Positions 8,020 to 15,434 of a DNA stretch of 64,000 nucleotides are shown here, one piece after another. The translations under genes and the position numbers were made by a program. The notes under the pieces were generated by a model, which saw only the letters and a program-made list of their open reading frames with translations, searched no databases and was not told the origin of the DNA. Position 1 is the stretch's first letter, and the number at the start of each line of letters is the position of its first letter. Origin of the DNA: JBBDRJ01 sp963766295 (lineage in GTDB: Bacteria; Actinomycetota; JAICYB01); contig CAVXYW010000002.1 of NCBI GenBank assembly GCA_963766295.1, positions 744,001 to 808,000 on the forward strand, given 5' to 3'.

Positions 8020-8775
8020 CTATCTGCCCATCTGGACGAACAGATCCGGACGCTCGGCCCAGTGGTCGCGGAAGCGAAAGAAGTTCTTGCGCGACAACTC
8101 TTCGCGCTCCGCTTCGGGTGTGCTTTCCCACAAACGATGTTCATGTCGCTCCAGCGGCAAGGCCTGATCCACAACCGTCTTCATACCGGCGTCCCGGACA
8201 CGGAAAGAGAAATCCAAGTCGGCGTTCCGGTACCACTTGAACTTCGGGTCGAATAGTCCGACCCGCGGAAGGTCTGCCCGGCGCAACGCCATGAAATAGG
8301 CCTCGACGCCGTCCACTTCGGGACCGTCCGATTCCTCGAAGTGGAAACCGTGATCCGTCGACACGCCCCAGCGGCCGACGAGACCGACCGACGGGTCGTC
8401 CAGACCCGAAGACAGGAGAGTAAGGACGTCCCCGGTCAGCTCCACGGAGGTATCGATGACGCAGACGATCCGTCCGGTCGCCTGACGCAACCCGAGGTTC
8501 CTTCCAGCCCCGAAGCCGACCGGCTCCCGAAGAGGCAGGTGGACCACCCGCTTCATGCCGGCGATCGCTTCCGAGGCGTCGCCGTCCACGGGCTTGTCCA
8601 CGACGACGATCTCCCAGCCCTCTCCCAGGTGCCTGGAGGCCGAGGCATGGAGCCGCTGGAGGTCCTCCACCCACCCCTCGAACAGGACGACCAGGGACAG
8701 ATCGCAGCCGTCCGGATCGCCCAGGCGGTCGCCGAGCTTGCTTGGGTGCCGGATCCGCTCCACGCCGGGCAGCAT
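8020..8775 (-). CDS. Glycosyltransferase family 2-like protein
   Basis: A 251-residue GT-A-fold transferase. The N-terminal SLVVLFEGW and EIVVVDKP strands, GFGAGRNLGLRQATG (the usual acceptor-loop Arg-Asn) and VIDTSVELTGD stand in place of the canonical DXD region, followed by FDPKFKWYRNADLDFSFRVRDAG, typical of GT2 proteins that act on cell-surface glycans. The ATG at 8775 has only a weak ribosome site. It is divergent from dapA. The donor and acceptor are unknown; because the DXD is altered to Asp-Thr-Ser, activity should not be assumed. Confidence 0.7.
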   Translation of the reverse strand: MLPGVERIRHPSKLGDRLGDPDGCDLSLVVLFEGWVEDLQRLHASASRHLGEGWEIVVVDKPVDGDASEAIAGMKRVVHLPLREPVGFGAGRNLGLRQATGRIVCVIDTSVELTGDVLTLLSSGLDDPSVGLVGRWGVSTDHGFHFEESDGPEVDGVEAYFMALRRADLPRVGLFDPKFKWYRNADLDFSFRVRDAGMKTVVDQALPLERHEHRLWESTPEAEREELSRKNFFRFRDHWAERPDLFVQMGR

Positions 8776-8813
8776 ACGCCGAGGTCAGCCGTTACTAGAG
8801 TGCCTATTGTTAT

Positions 8814-8826
8814 AGGAGTTGCTCCT
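8814..8826. promoter_or_regulatory. Short inverted repeat upstream of dapA
   Basis: AGGAG-TTG-CTCCT sits about 60 nt before the dapA start, flanked on both sides by GTTAT. It is a possible operator in the region shared with the divergent glycosyltransferase gene. Evidence is pattern only. Confidence 0.25.
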
Positions 8827-8843
8827 GTTATTCTGGCTGGACC

Positions 8844-8875
8844 CACGCGGGGCTACAGTGGGCTTTTCCCGCGTG
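8844..8875 (+). promoter_or_regulatory. Leader hairpin next to the dapA ribosome-binding site
   Basis: CACGCGGG and CCCGCGTG form a perfect 8-bp stem around a 16-nt loop. The 3' arm ends directly before the GAGGAGG ribosome site of dapA. Such a hairpin could hide or expose the site; no known riboswitch core was recognised. Confidence 0.4.
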
Positions 8876-8887
8876 CGAGGAGGACAA

Positions 8888-9766
8888 ATGGCCCGTTTTG
8901 GTCGTGTCATCACAGCGATGGTCACGCCGTTCCGCAAGGACGGCTCGCTGGACTTCGCCGAGGCCCAGAAGCTCGCCCGCCACCTGATCTCCCACGGCTC
9001 CGAGGGCCTGGTCGTGGCCGGATCGACCGGAGAGGCTTCGGTCCTGACCGACGAGGAGCAGGTTCAGCTCTTCCGTGAGGTGAAGGACGCGGTCGGCACC
9101 GACGCCACCGTCATCGCGGGCACCGGTACCAATTGGACGGAGCACTCCATCCAGCTCACGCGAGAGGCCGAGAAGGCCGGCGCCGATGCCGCTCTGGTGG
9201 TTACGCCGTACTACAACAAGCCGCCTCAGGACGCCTTGCTCAACCACTTCCGGATCGTGGCGGACTCCTCGAACCTGCCCGTCCTGATCTACGACGTCCC
9301 GAGCCGCACCGTTACGAAGATCGAGGTCGACACCGTCCTTCGTGCGGCCGAGCACCCGAACATCGTTGGACTCAAGGACGCGGGCAACGACATAGCAACT
9401 TCCACACTTCTGGCTGCATCCAAGCCCGATGACTTCGAGATCTATTCAGGTGACGACGGGCTGACGCTCGCGTTCCTAGCCATCGGTGCCGTCGGCGTGA
9501 TCAGCGTGCAGAGCCATGTGATGGGCGACCTGCTGCTGGAACAGGCGAAGGCATTTGAGTCGGGTGACATCAAACGGGCACAAGAGATCCAATACCTGCA
9601 ACGGAGAACGGCCGAGGCGCTGCTCACGGGCAACCCGATCCCGATCAAGGCCGCCGTCAACATGCTCGGTATCAACGTGGGCGCGCCGCGTCCACCACTG
9701 CGCGCCGCAACTGCGGACGAGGAGACGAGAGTCAGAGAAGCACTGGCAACGCTGGGCGCGCTCTAA
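8888..9766 (+). CDS. dapA: 4-hydroxy-tetrahydrodipicolinate synthase
   Basis: Condenses pyruvate with aspartate semialdehyde in the cytoplasm, the first committed step of diaminopimelate and lysine synthesis. The 292-residue TIM barrel shows GSTGE (residues 45-49, the catalytic Thr), TPYYNKP, YDVPSRT with the catalytic Tyr, and the Schiff-base Lys in NIVGLKDAGND. The ATG at 8888 has GAGGAGG 5-6 nt upstream; a longer reading has no ribosome site. TGTNWTEHS carries Trp where Asp is more common, a minor variant. The later lysine genes dapF and dapL are 27 kb away. A leader hairpin may tune translation. Confidence 0.93.
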   Translation: MARFGRVITAMVTPFRKDGSLDFAEAQKLARHLISHGSEGLVVAGSTGEASVLTDEEQVQLFREVKDAVGTDATVIAGTGTNWTEHSIQLTREAEKAGADAALVVTPYYNKPPQDALLNHFRIVADSSNLPVLIYDVPSRTVTKIEVDTVLRAAEHPNIVGLKDAGNDIATSTLLAASKPDDFEIYSGDDGLTLAFLAIGAVGVISVQSHVMGDLLLEQAKAFESGDIKRAQEIQYLQRRTAEALLTGNPIPIKAAVNMLGINVGAPRPPLRAATADEETRVREALATLGAL

Positions 9767-9951
9767 GCAGCTCCGCAGTTCGAGCGCGTTCGGCATGAAT
9801 AGGGAGTGGGGCGTGCTCGGACTAAAACGGAAGGGCTCAAGACGACCAAAAGGTCGTTCTGCGAGCAAGCCGCGTTCACGCGCTGGAACCGGAGCACCTA
9901 AGGCCAAGCCGCAAACGCGGCGGCCGACCGGCTGGCGCGCACACGGCCCGG

Positions 9952-12195
9952 ATGCGCTTGGGTCTGTCGATCCTGTTCCTCGCCGTCCTGATGGGCCTTT
10001 CGCTGGCCGGCACTGCGGGACCCGTCGGGGTGTGGGTCAACCACGTTCTGCGCGGCGGGTTCGGGAAGATCTCCTATGGCGTCCCGCTCGCGACCCTCGT
10101 CATATCTCTCGCGGCTTTCGTCCGGCGCGAGGAAGCCGCACGCATCCTCGTCGGCACCGGACTCATAAGCACGGCCAGCGCCGGCCTCGCGCACCTGATC
10201 AACGGAACGCAGCCGCTGACGGGCGGCTACGACGGTCTGGCCGAGGGCGGCGGAGCCTTCGGCGCGATGGTTGCCGTTCCGCTGAAGACCTATATAGGCA
10301 CGTGGGCGGGAGCGCTCGCATGTGTATTTGTCGGCTTGCTGGGCTTGTGCATCATCACTAAGACCCCGCTCAGGCGAGCCGCGCGCACGATCTCTATCGG
10401 TGTGTGGGCATCGATCATCTGGTTGCGGACGAACGTCCCTCCCTTCGTCCGATCGCTTTACACACGTGAGGAAGGCGACCCGGAACCGGAACGCGAGTCC
10501 GTTCGCGAGGAGATTCGAGACGACCTACCGGAACCCGAGCTCGAAGATCCGCTCCCGAACGACGTGTACGTCACCGCCGAGATCAACGACCCGACCCGCA
10601 TGACCGCGCCGATCCCCGATCCGCGAGCGAAGCCGAAGCCGCCGGTTCGGTCTCAGCAGTCGACATTGGATCTCAACCTTCCGGACGCCAACTCCTACAA
10701 GCTGCCGCCGGTCACGATCTTCCGCCGCTCGAGCGGCAAGGGTGGTTCGGCTCGCGGAGCTGAAGAGATCGCTCGCGTTCTCGAGCGAACGCTGCAAGAT
10801 TTCGGCGTCGATGCCTCGGTCACCGCGATGACGAGGGGGCCGACGGTCACCCGCTTCGAGGTCGAGCTCGGAGCGGGCGTGAAGGTTTCGCAGGTCCTTC
10901 GCCTCGCCGACGACATCGCTTACGCACTCGGCTCCCCGGACGTCCGTCTCATTGCGCCGATCCCGGGCAAGTCAGCGATCGGAGTCGAGGTCCCGAACCG
11001 TGACCGCGAGCTCGTGATGGTCGGCGACATCGTTCAGTCGCAGATCTGGCGTGAACATGAACACCCGCTCACGGTTGCCCTCGGTAAGGACATCTCCGGT
11101 GCACCTAACGTGATCAACCTCGCCGAGATGCCGCACTTGCTCATCGCCGGCGCAACGGGAGCCGGAAAATCGTCATGCCTCAACGCTCTGCTTGCATCAC
11201 TTCTGGTGCGCGCTCGTCCGGACGAGGTCCGGCTCGTGCTCATCGACCCCAAGATGGTAGAGCTGTCGCACTTCGCCGACCTCCCGCATCTGGTCTCGCC
11301 GGTGGTGACGCATCCCAAGCGCGCAGCGGAGACGCTCGGCTGGGTCGTCCGCGAGATGGAGCGCCGTTACGAGCTTCTGTCGAGCGTCGGACAGCGCAAC
11401 ATCGACTTCTACAACGAAGCTCTTCGCGCCGGACAGCTTCCGCCCAGCCCGACAACGGAAGGCGACCACGAGTTTCTTCAGTACATCGTGGTGTTCATCG
11501 ACGAGCTCGCCGACCTCATGATGGTTGCGGCGCGCCAGGTGGAGGACTACATCTGCCGCATCGCGCAGATGGCGCGAGCGGTCGGCATCCACCTGGTCAT
11601 CGCTACACAACGTCCCTCTGTTGATGTCGTCACCGGATTGATCAAGGCGAACGTGCCTTCGCGCATCGCTTTCTCGGTCGCATCGCAGACCGACTCGCGA
11701 GTCATCCTCGACATGGCCGGCGCGGACAAGCTCGTCGGACACGGCGACATGCTCTACCTGCCTACGGGAACCTCGAAGCCGCGCCGCATCCAAGGTGCGT
11801 ACGTGACGGAGAAGGAACTCGAAGAGCTCACGTCCTTCATCCGCACGCAGGCGCAGCCGGCCTACGAGTCCGAAGCGTTCCAGGCAGCAACCAGCGAGGA
11901 CGGCGGTGATGACGACGAGGACGGCGACGAGCTGTTCGACCAAGCGATGGAGCTAGTGATCCGTTCGCAGATGGGATCAACGTCGATGCTGCAGCGCAAG
12001 CTTCGCGTCGGTTTCTCGCGAGCGGGCCGCTTGATGGATCTACTCGAAAGACGAGGAGTCGTCGGTCCGCAGGAAGGTTCCAAAGCTCGGGTCGTTCTGA
12101 TCTCGGTTGAGCAACTCGAGGAGATGTGGTCGCGAGCGGGCGCTAATGAAGAGCCAACCCAGCGAGCACGGGGCAGCGGTTACGCAGCTGGGTAG
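9952..12195 (+). CDS. ftsK: DNA translocase FtsK/SpoIIIE (N-terminal segment probably cut off by one extra base)
   Basis: Hexameric ATP-driven DNA pump at the division septum that clears and aligns chromosome ends. From the ATG the chain has 747 residues: about four membrane helices in the first 140, a charged linker, then the motor with Walker A GATGAGKSS, Walker B VVFIDELADLM and a C-terminal gamma winged helix. No ribosome site precedes this ATG. In the frame before it, a GTG at 9813 with GGGAG upstream opens a very basic segment that joins the first helix if one base near 9963 is removed (HGPDALG then LSILFLAV). FtsK proteins usually have such a basic cytoplasmic head, so the true gene is probably 9813-12195. 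Confidence 0.9.
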   Translation: MRLGLSILFLAVLMGLSLAGTAGPVGVWVNHVLRGGFGKISYGVPLATLVISLAAFVRREEAARILVGTGLISTASAGLAHLINGTQPLTGGYDGLAEGGGAFGAMVAVPLKTYIGTWAGALACVFVGLLGLCIITKTPLRRAARTISIGVWASIIWLRTNVPPFVRSLYTREEGDPEPERESVREEIRDDLPEPELEDPLPNDVYVTAEINDPTRMTAPIPDPRAKPKPPVRSQQSTLDLNLPDANSYKLPPVTIFRRSSGKGGSARGAEEIARVLERTLQDFGVDASVTAMTRGPTVTRFEVELGAGVKVSQVLRLADDIAYALGSPDVRLIAPIPGKSAIGVEVPNRDRELVMVGDIVQSQIWREHEHPLTVALGKDISGAPNVINLAEMPHLLIAGATGAGKSSCLNALLASLLVRARPDEVRLVLIDPKMVELSHFADLPHLVSPVVTHPKRAAETLGWVVREMERRYELLSSVGQRNIDFYNEALRAGQLPPSPTTEGDHEFLQYIVVFIDELADLMMVAARQVEDYICRIAQMARAVGIHLVIATQRPSVDVVTGLIKANVPSRIAFSVASQTDSRVILDMAGADKLVGHGDMLYLPTGTSKPRRIQGAYVTEKELEELTSFIRTQAQPAYESEAFQAATSEDGGDDDEDGDELFDQAMELVIRSQMGSTSMLQRKLRVGFSRAGRLMDLLERRGVVGPQEGSKARVVLISVEQLEEMWSRAGANEEPTQRARGSGYAAG

Positions 12196-12204
12196 TGTCG
12201 CCGT

Positions 12205-12386
12205 GTGCGCGTAGGCGACATCGAGATCATTGCCGTCTCCGACGGAACCGGAAAACTTCCAGTCGGACCCGCGAGACCTTATTCATGGAGCTCGAGGAGA
12301 GCCGGTACCTGCTGACGGCCGCTCATTTCTCGGAGTTGCAGTTCGGGCGTGTGTTGCGCGGTGAGGGCAAGAGGTACTTCGCGTAA
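12205..12386 (+). pseudogene. Remnant of an MBL-fold metallo-hydrolase (large internal deletion)
   Basis: Two ends of one gene survive. A GTG at 12205 opens VRVGDIEIIAVSDGTGKLPV, the usual first strand of an MBL-fold hydrolase subfamily, and runs into a stop at 12313-12315. In another frame the typical C-terminus follows, LLTAAHFSELQFGR then GEGKRYFA, ending at 12384-12386. The middle, some 200 or more residues with the metal-binding HxHxDH, is absent. The gene must be non-functional. It directly follows ftsK. The unrelated-looking MBL gene at 47.2 kb is intact. Confidence 0.6.
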
Positions 12387-12472
12387 CGCTAAGTAGCACC
12401 GTTGTGAGTATTTCTACGCAGACACCCGCTCCTTTGTTAACTACCGTTCGCTTGGGCATGGGGCTTGTAGGG

Positions 12473-12503
12473 CCATCGCGGAGGCGCTTTTCGCCGACGC
12501 GAG
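12473..12503 (+). promoter_or_regulatory. Structured leader element, copy 1
   Basis: A 31-nt segment 18 nt before the start of the 58-residue gene. It folds as a GGCG-CTTTT-CGCC hairpin, extended through two G-A/A-G mismatches (likely sheared pairs) to a GCG/CGC outer stem. A copy at 13468-13498 on the minus strand differs at only two bases, and those two pair with each other (G-C here, T-A there). That covariation supports a conserved RNA structure. No known riboswitch class was recognised. Confidence 0.5.
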
Positions 12504-12521
12504 GATGGAGAGGAGTTCGGC

Positions 12522-12698
12522 ATGTTCCGACGCCGGAAGTGGTCGATTGCGTGTGCTTGCGGTGAGCCGTTCGAGGCTAAAAGCCGCGAAGGACTCCAGG
12601 GTCTCCTTCGCGTCCATGTTCTCCTCGATCACGGCGCCATCCGCAGCGATCACGTCGTCGATGAAGATGGCCTTGAGCTGGAGCCGCTTGCGGGATAG
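12522..12698 (+). CDS. Small CxC...H...H protein of 58 residues, possible zinc-binding
   Basis: The ATG has GGAGAGGAG 6 nt upstream. The protein begins MFRRRKWSIACACGEPFEA; Cys11 and Cys13, with His32 and His37, could bind one zinc ion, and the pattern recalls small CxCG...H proteins. Codons are GC-rich in the third position, and the gene ends 16 nt before the heme-monooxygenase-like gene, so the two are likely one operon. A minus-strand open frame over the same DNA lacks a ribosome site and is taken as a shadow. The structured element at 12473-12503 is its leader. Function unknown. Confidence 0.5.
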   Translation: MFRRRKWSIACACGEPFEAKSREGLQGLLRVHVLLDHGAIRSDHVVDEDGLELEPLAG

Positions 12699-12714
12699 CC
12701 GCTAGACTCCCGCG

Positions 12715-13023
12715 ATGTCCTTCGTCGTGGTGAATGCAGTGACCGTTCCCGCCGATCGAGCGGAAGACTTCGAGCATCGGTTCGCAACGCGTGCCGGCAA
12801 GATCAAGGACCAGAACGGCTTCGAGGCCTTCGAGCTCCTGAAGCCGGCCGACGGAAGCGACAAGTACCTCGTCTACACCCGTTGGGATTCGAAGGACAGC
12901 TTCGAAGCCTGGATGTCCTCACCCGACTTCATGGCGGGACACCGCCAGCACTCTGGTGGTCCGGTGGGTACGGCGAGTGAGGTCTGGCTGTTCGACCTGC
13001 TCGAAGGCGAGTACGCCGGCTAG
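12715..13023 (+). CDS. ABM-domain monooxygenase, MhuD/IsdG-like heme-degrading type
   Basis: A 102-residue ferredoxin-like dimeric protein. The pattern FVVVNAVTVP, GFEAFELLKP, YLVYTRWDSKDSFEAWM and GHRQHSGGP follows mycobacterial MhuD closely, including the conserved Asn7, the Trp of EAW and the His region that ligates heme. Such enzymes open heme to release iron in the cytoplasm. It starts 16 nt after the small CxC gene. Its stop overlaps that of the convergent secreted protein by a few bases. Other ABM proteins act in polyketide pathways, but the Asn/Trp/His set favours heme. Confidence 0.75.
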   Translation: MSFVVVNAVTVPADRAEDFEHRFATRAGKIKDQNGFEAFELLKPADGSDKYLVYTRWDSKDSFEAWMSSPDFMAGHRQHSGGPVGTASEVWLFDLLEGEYAG

Positions 13024-13442
13024 CGGTTCTTCCCGAGACGGCGCAGCGCCCACAACATCCCGATCGACGTCGCCGTTCCGATCGCGGCGAGCGCGAGAAG
13101 GTAATCGGGTAGAGCCGAGTTAGTTCGTGCAGCTGCGTTTGCCACGTCGCCGATGATCGGCAACCCGCCGCCGCCGGGAAGGCTCGAGATCGTCTCCGTC
13201 AGGCTCGGGTCGACCGTGGACTCCACAACCTTGTCGGAATCAGGAGTCGACGTGCGGTCGACATCGGCTGGTGCATTCGCGTCACCGCTGGCCTTCGAAA
13301 CCGAAGTTTCGGGCGACTTGTCCGTCGTTGCGCCGGTTGCCGCTCCCATGCCCGGAAGGTCAAGGAACGGATCAGCCGACGCGGTCGTAGCAAGACCGCA
13401 GCCAAAAAGGGCGACGAACACCAGCACGATGCCTACTCGCAT
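13020..13442 (-). CDS. Secreted protein with C-terminal membrane anchor
   Basis: A 140-residue exported protein: a cleavable signal peptide at about residues 1-23 (ending TTASA), a Thr/Ser/Asp-rich low-complexity middle, and a transmembrane helix near the C-terminus (DYLLALAAIGTATSIGMLW) with a basic tail RRLGKNR. It would sit outside the cell, tethered to the membrane. The ATG at 13442 has AAGGAG upstream. It follows the LPXTG gene on the same strand and carries copy 2 of the structured leader element 25 nt before its start. No function recognised. Confidence 0.55.
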   Translation of the reverse strand: MRVGIVLVFVALFGCGLATTASADPFLDLPGMGAATGATTDKSPETSVSKASGDANAPADVDRTSTPDSDKVVESTVDPSLTETISSLPGGGGLPIIGDVANAAARTNSALPDYLLALAAIGTATSIGMLWALRRLGKNR

Positions 13443-13467
13443 GCCGACTCCTTATCCGAACTCTTTG

Positions 13468-13498
13468 CTCGCTTCGGCGAAAAGCGCCTCAGCGATGG
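13468..13498 (-). promoter_or_regulatory. Structured leader element, copy 2
   Basis: Read on the minus strand, this matches copy 1 at 29 of 31 positions, and the two differences are a compensating base pair. Core on this strand: GAGGCGCTTTTCGCCGA. It lies 25 nt upstream of the secreted-protein start, and starts 3 nt after the LPXTG stop codon. It could act as an intercistronic regulator or an RNA-protein binding site. Confidence 0.5.
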
Positions 13499-13501
13499 TT
13501 G

Positions 13502-13831
13502 TTAGACGATGCGACGACGAACGCGCGAGAGCGCGAGTCCGGCGCCAAGAAGCGCCAAACCGTCGATCGCCATTTCGGTCGCGCCGAAGCCGGTCGACGG
13601 AAGTCGATCCGTGCCGCCTGTACGTCCAGTTCCCGGTGTGCGTCCAGTACCGGGTGTACGACCGGTGCCGGGCGTTCCCTCGGTTCCGGGAGTTCCGGGA
13701 GTTCCGGCGGTGCGTCCCGTACCTTCTGTACGTTCCGTGCGCTCGGTGCGTCCCGTTTGTGCAGACGCGGCCGGTGCGATCACCAAAGCTCCTACTGCGC
13801 TACCAACGAGCACTAGCTTTCGAAACTTCAT
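13502..13831 (-). CDS. LPXTG-type cell-wall-anchored protein with Gly/Thr/Arg/Pro repeats
   Basis: A 109-residue surface protein. The N-terminal signal peptide (LVLVGSAVGALVIAPAASA) is followed by a repeat stretch rich in Gly-Thr-Arg and Thr-Pro-Gly, then the sorting signal LPSTG, a hydrophobic segment and a basic RVRRR tail. Sortase would cut between Thr and Gly and link it to peptidoglycan. The mature chain is only about 50 residues and almost wholly repeat. The ATG at 13831 has GGAAGGAG upstream. It lies downstream of tmk after a hairpin. No sortase gene is in the window. Confidence 0.65.
   Translation of the reverse strand: MKFRKLVLVGSAVGALVIAPAASAQTGRTERTERTEGTGRTAGTPGTPGTEGTPGTGRTPGTGRTPGTGRTGGTDRLPSTGFGATEMAIDGLALLGAGLALSRVRRRIV
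13606..13756 (-). repeat. Imperfect short tandem repeats in the LPXTG gene
   Basis: Repeats of about 9-18 nt encode variations on Gly-Thr-Arg-Thr-Pro-Gly-Thr. Such DNA can gain or lose units by slippage, so length may vary between strains. Confidence 0.6.
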
Positions 13832-13879
13832 TGGAGCTCCTTCCCCTAGAAGTGCTCTGGACTATTGATTCCCAAGCAG

Positions 13880-13895
13880 CCGCTTTTGTAAGCGG
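13880..13895 (-). terminator. Small hairpin between tmk and the LPXTG gene
   Basis: CCGCTT-ACAA-AAGCGG forms a perfect 6-bp stem on the minus strand, about 20 nt after the tmk stop. It lacks a T-run, so it is a weak terminator or processing site. Confidence 0.35.
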
Positions 13896-13915
13896 TCTAG
13901 GGGGTATAGCCGGTT

Positions 13916-14530
13916 TCAGCCGGGCAAGTCCAACCGAGCAACGACATCTTCGAGCACCCTGTCGATCGGCTGAGATGAGTCGATGACTTCGATCCGGTGT
14001 CCGGCGGATCGAAGCAGTGCGATCGACTCTTCATAGGACGTCCGCAGCGCGTCTGCGAGGTCGGCGCCCTCGTAACGCTCGGATGTTCTTCTGGACGACA
14101 AACGTTGCGCACGAACTTCTTCAGGCACATCAAGCACAAAAGTCACATCCGGAACGTCGAACCCATCGGATGCCGCGAGCACGGCTTCGCGCGAGACGCC
14201 GGCAGCACCCTGGTAGGCCAGCGTCGAGAGCAGATATCGGTCGCAGACGACCCACTCGCCACGACGAAGAGCAGGACTTATCACTTGCCCGAGGTGATCT
14301 GCACGATCACCCGTAAAGACAAGGGCAGCTGTTTGTTCATCTAGGTTTACGTCGCCCTTCACATGGGCACGAAGCAGCGAACCCAATGGTCCATCCGTAG
14401 GCTCGGCCGTAAGACGAACCTGCAGGTCACGGGCGCGAAGCCCTTCGGCTAGGCGCGCAGAGATTGTTGTTGTGCCAGCGCCGTCGAGGCCTTCGACAAC
14501 GAGGAAGAGAGATTGTTTGTTCGTCATCAT
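13916..14530 (-). CDS. tmk: Thymidylate kinase
   Basis: Phosphorylates dTMP to dTDP in the cytoplasm, essential for DNA precursor supply. The roughly 204-residue chain has VEGLDGAGTTT where the P-loop belongs, the DRY motif in VVCDRYLLSTLAYQG, VLDVPEE and the LID region with RTSERYEG. The P-loop Lys of the usual GAGKST is replaced by Thr; a few TMK lineages seem to show GTTT as well. The start is one of two adjacent ATGs at 14530 or 14527, with GGCGG close upstream. It is divergent from the rodZ-like gene, with only 28 nt between. Confidence 0.88.
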   Translation of the reverse strand: MMTNKQSLFLVVEGLDGAGTTTISARLAEGLRARDLQVRLTAEPTDGPLGSLLRAHVKGDVNLDEQTAALVFTGDRADHLGQVISPALRRGEWVVCDRYLLSTLAYQGAAGVSREAVLAASDGFDVPDVTFVLDVPEEVRAQRLSSRRTSERYEGADLADALRTSYEESIALLRSAGHRIEVIDSSQPIDRVLEDVVARLDLPG

Positions 14531-14558
14531 CCGCCTATAGTGTGGCCTTCCAGCCCTT

Positions 14559-15404
14559 ATGGGGACATCCACCGGGCAGGCCATCAGAAGTGGCATCGGC
14601 GCCGCATTACGCGCTGAGCGCGAGCGACGCCGCACATCATTGGACGCTGTGGCGCGCGGCACTCTCGTGCGCATGGACTTCCTCGAGCTCATCGAGGAGG
14701 ACAGGCTCGAAGAGCTTCCGTCCGGTGCGTACGCAAGAGGTTTCATCCGCGCGTACGCGACGTACCTCGGACTAGATCCGAAACCGTTCGTTACTTCGTA
14801 CGAGAAGCGTTGCGGGCAACCGGCGCCCGAGCTGTCGCGCGTTGTGCGTCGCGGTGTGCGCGTTCCGCCGGCTGCGCAGAAGCGAGCCGTGAGGATCGCC
14901 ATCACTTCTGCGTCGTCCTTGATCATCTTGCTTGTCGCTCTTGGCGTTTTCCGTTCCGGCGACAAACCAACGAGTGTTCCTTCGGTGACGACCGCCGCCA
15001 ATAGTGTCCGTGCGAGCACGGCACCGGTAACGACGGACGCAGTTTTGCGTCTCGAAGTGACCGGCGACACTTGGGTCGAAGTAACCGCCGACGGTCAGCC
15101 CGTATTCGCTCAGACGCTGCGCAAGGGCGAATTCAAATCGTTCAAGGGCAAGAACGAAGTAGTCATATTTATCGCGCGCGCCGGTGCGGCACAGATCACA
15201 GCCAACGGACGCATCCTCGGAACTCCGGCGGAGACTTCCTATCGCGGTGTCTTCACGCCGGGAACGACCACGCTTCCGCCGCACGAGCCGGTGCGGCCCG
15301 CGGCGCCTCCGCCGTCTAGCGATCCGGCCGAGGGCGAGTCGGGTCAAAGCGAGCAGGCCGGCGCACCTGCGTCCGCGCCTGCAGACGCCGGTCAGCCCGG
15401 CTAG
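14559..15404 (+). CDS. RodZ-like helix-turn-helix membrane protein (DUF4115)
   Basis: A 281-residue protein with a cytoplasmic helix-turn-helix (IGAALRAERERRRTSLDAVA, then LVRMDFLELIEEDRLEELP), one transmembrane helix at about residues 112-130, a Thr/Ser linker and an outer DUF4115 beta domain (LRLEVTGDTWVEVTADGQ), ending in a Pro/Ala/Ser tail. RodZ ties MreB to the wall-growth machinery; actinobacterial versions often sit between ftsK and rimO/pgsA, as here. No good ribosome site precedes the ATG. Whether it binds DNA or cytoskeleton is not known. Confidence 0.75.
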   Translation: MGTSTGQAIRSGIGAALRAERERRRTSLDAVARGTLVRMDFLELIEEDRLEELPSGAYARGFIRAYATYLGLDPKPFVTSYEKRCGQPAPELSRVVRRGVRVPPAAQKRAVRIAITSASSLIILLVALGVFRSGDKPTSVPSVTTAANSVRASTAPVTTDAVLRLEVTGDTWVEVTADGQPVFAQTLRKGEFKSFKGKNEVVIFIARAGAAQITANGRILGTPAETSYRGVFTPGTTTLPPHEPVRPAAPPPSSDPAEGESGQSEQAGAPASAPADAGQPG

Positions 15405-15434
15405 ATCTAGCCCCACGTACCCTTAGTTACGGAT

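Noticed and set aside
12441..12653. Minus-strand frame opposite the 58-residue gene
   Set aside because: No ribosome site; the plus strand has a better one, a leader element and an operon neighbour.
13153..13986. Long plus-strand frame through 13.2-14.0 kb
   Set aside because: It runs antisense to two secreted-protein genes that have signal peptides and ribosome sites.
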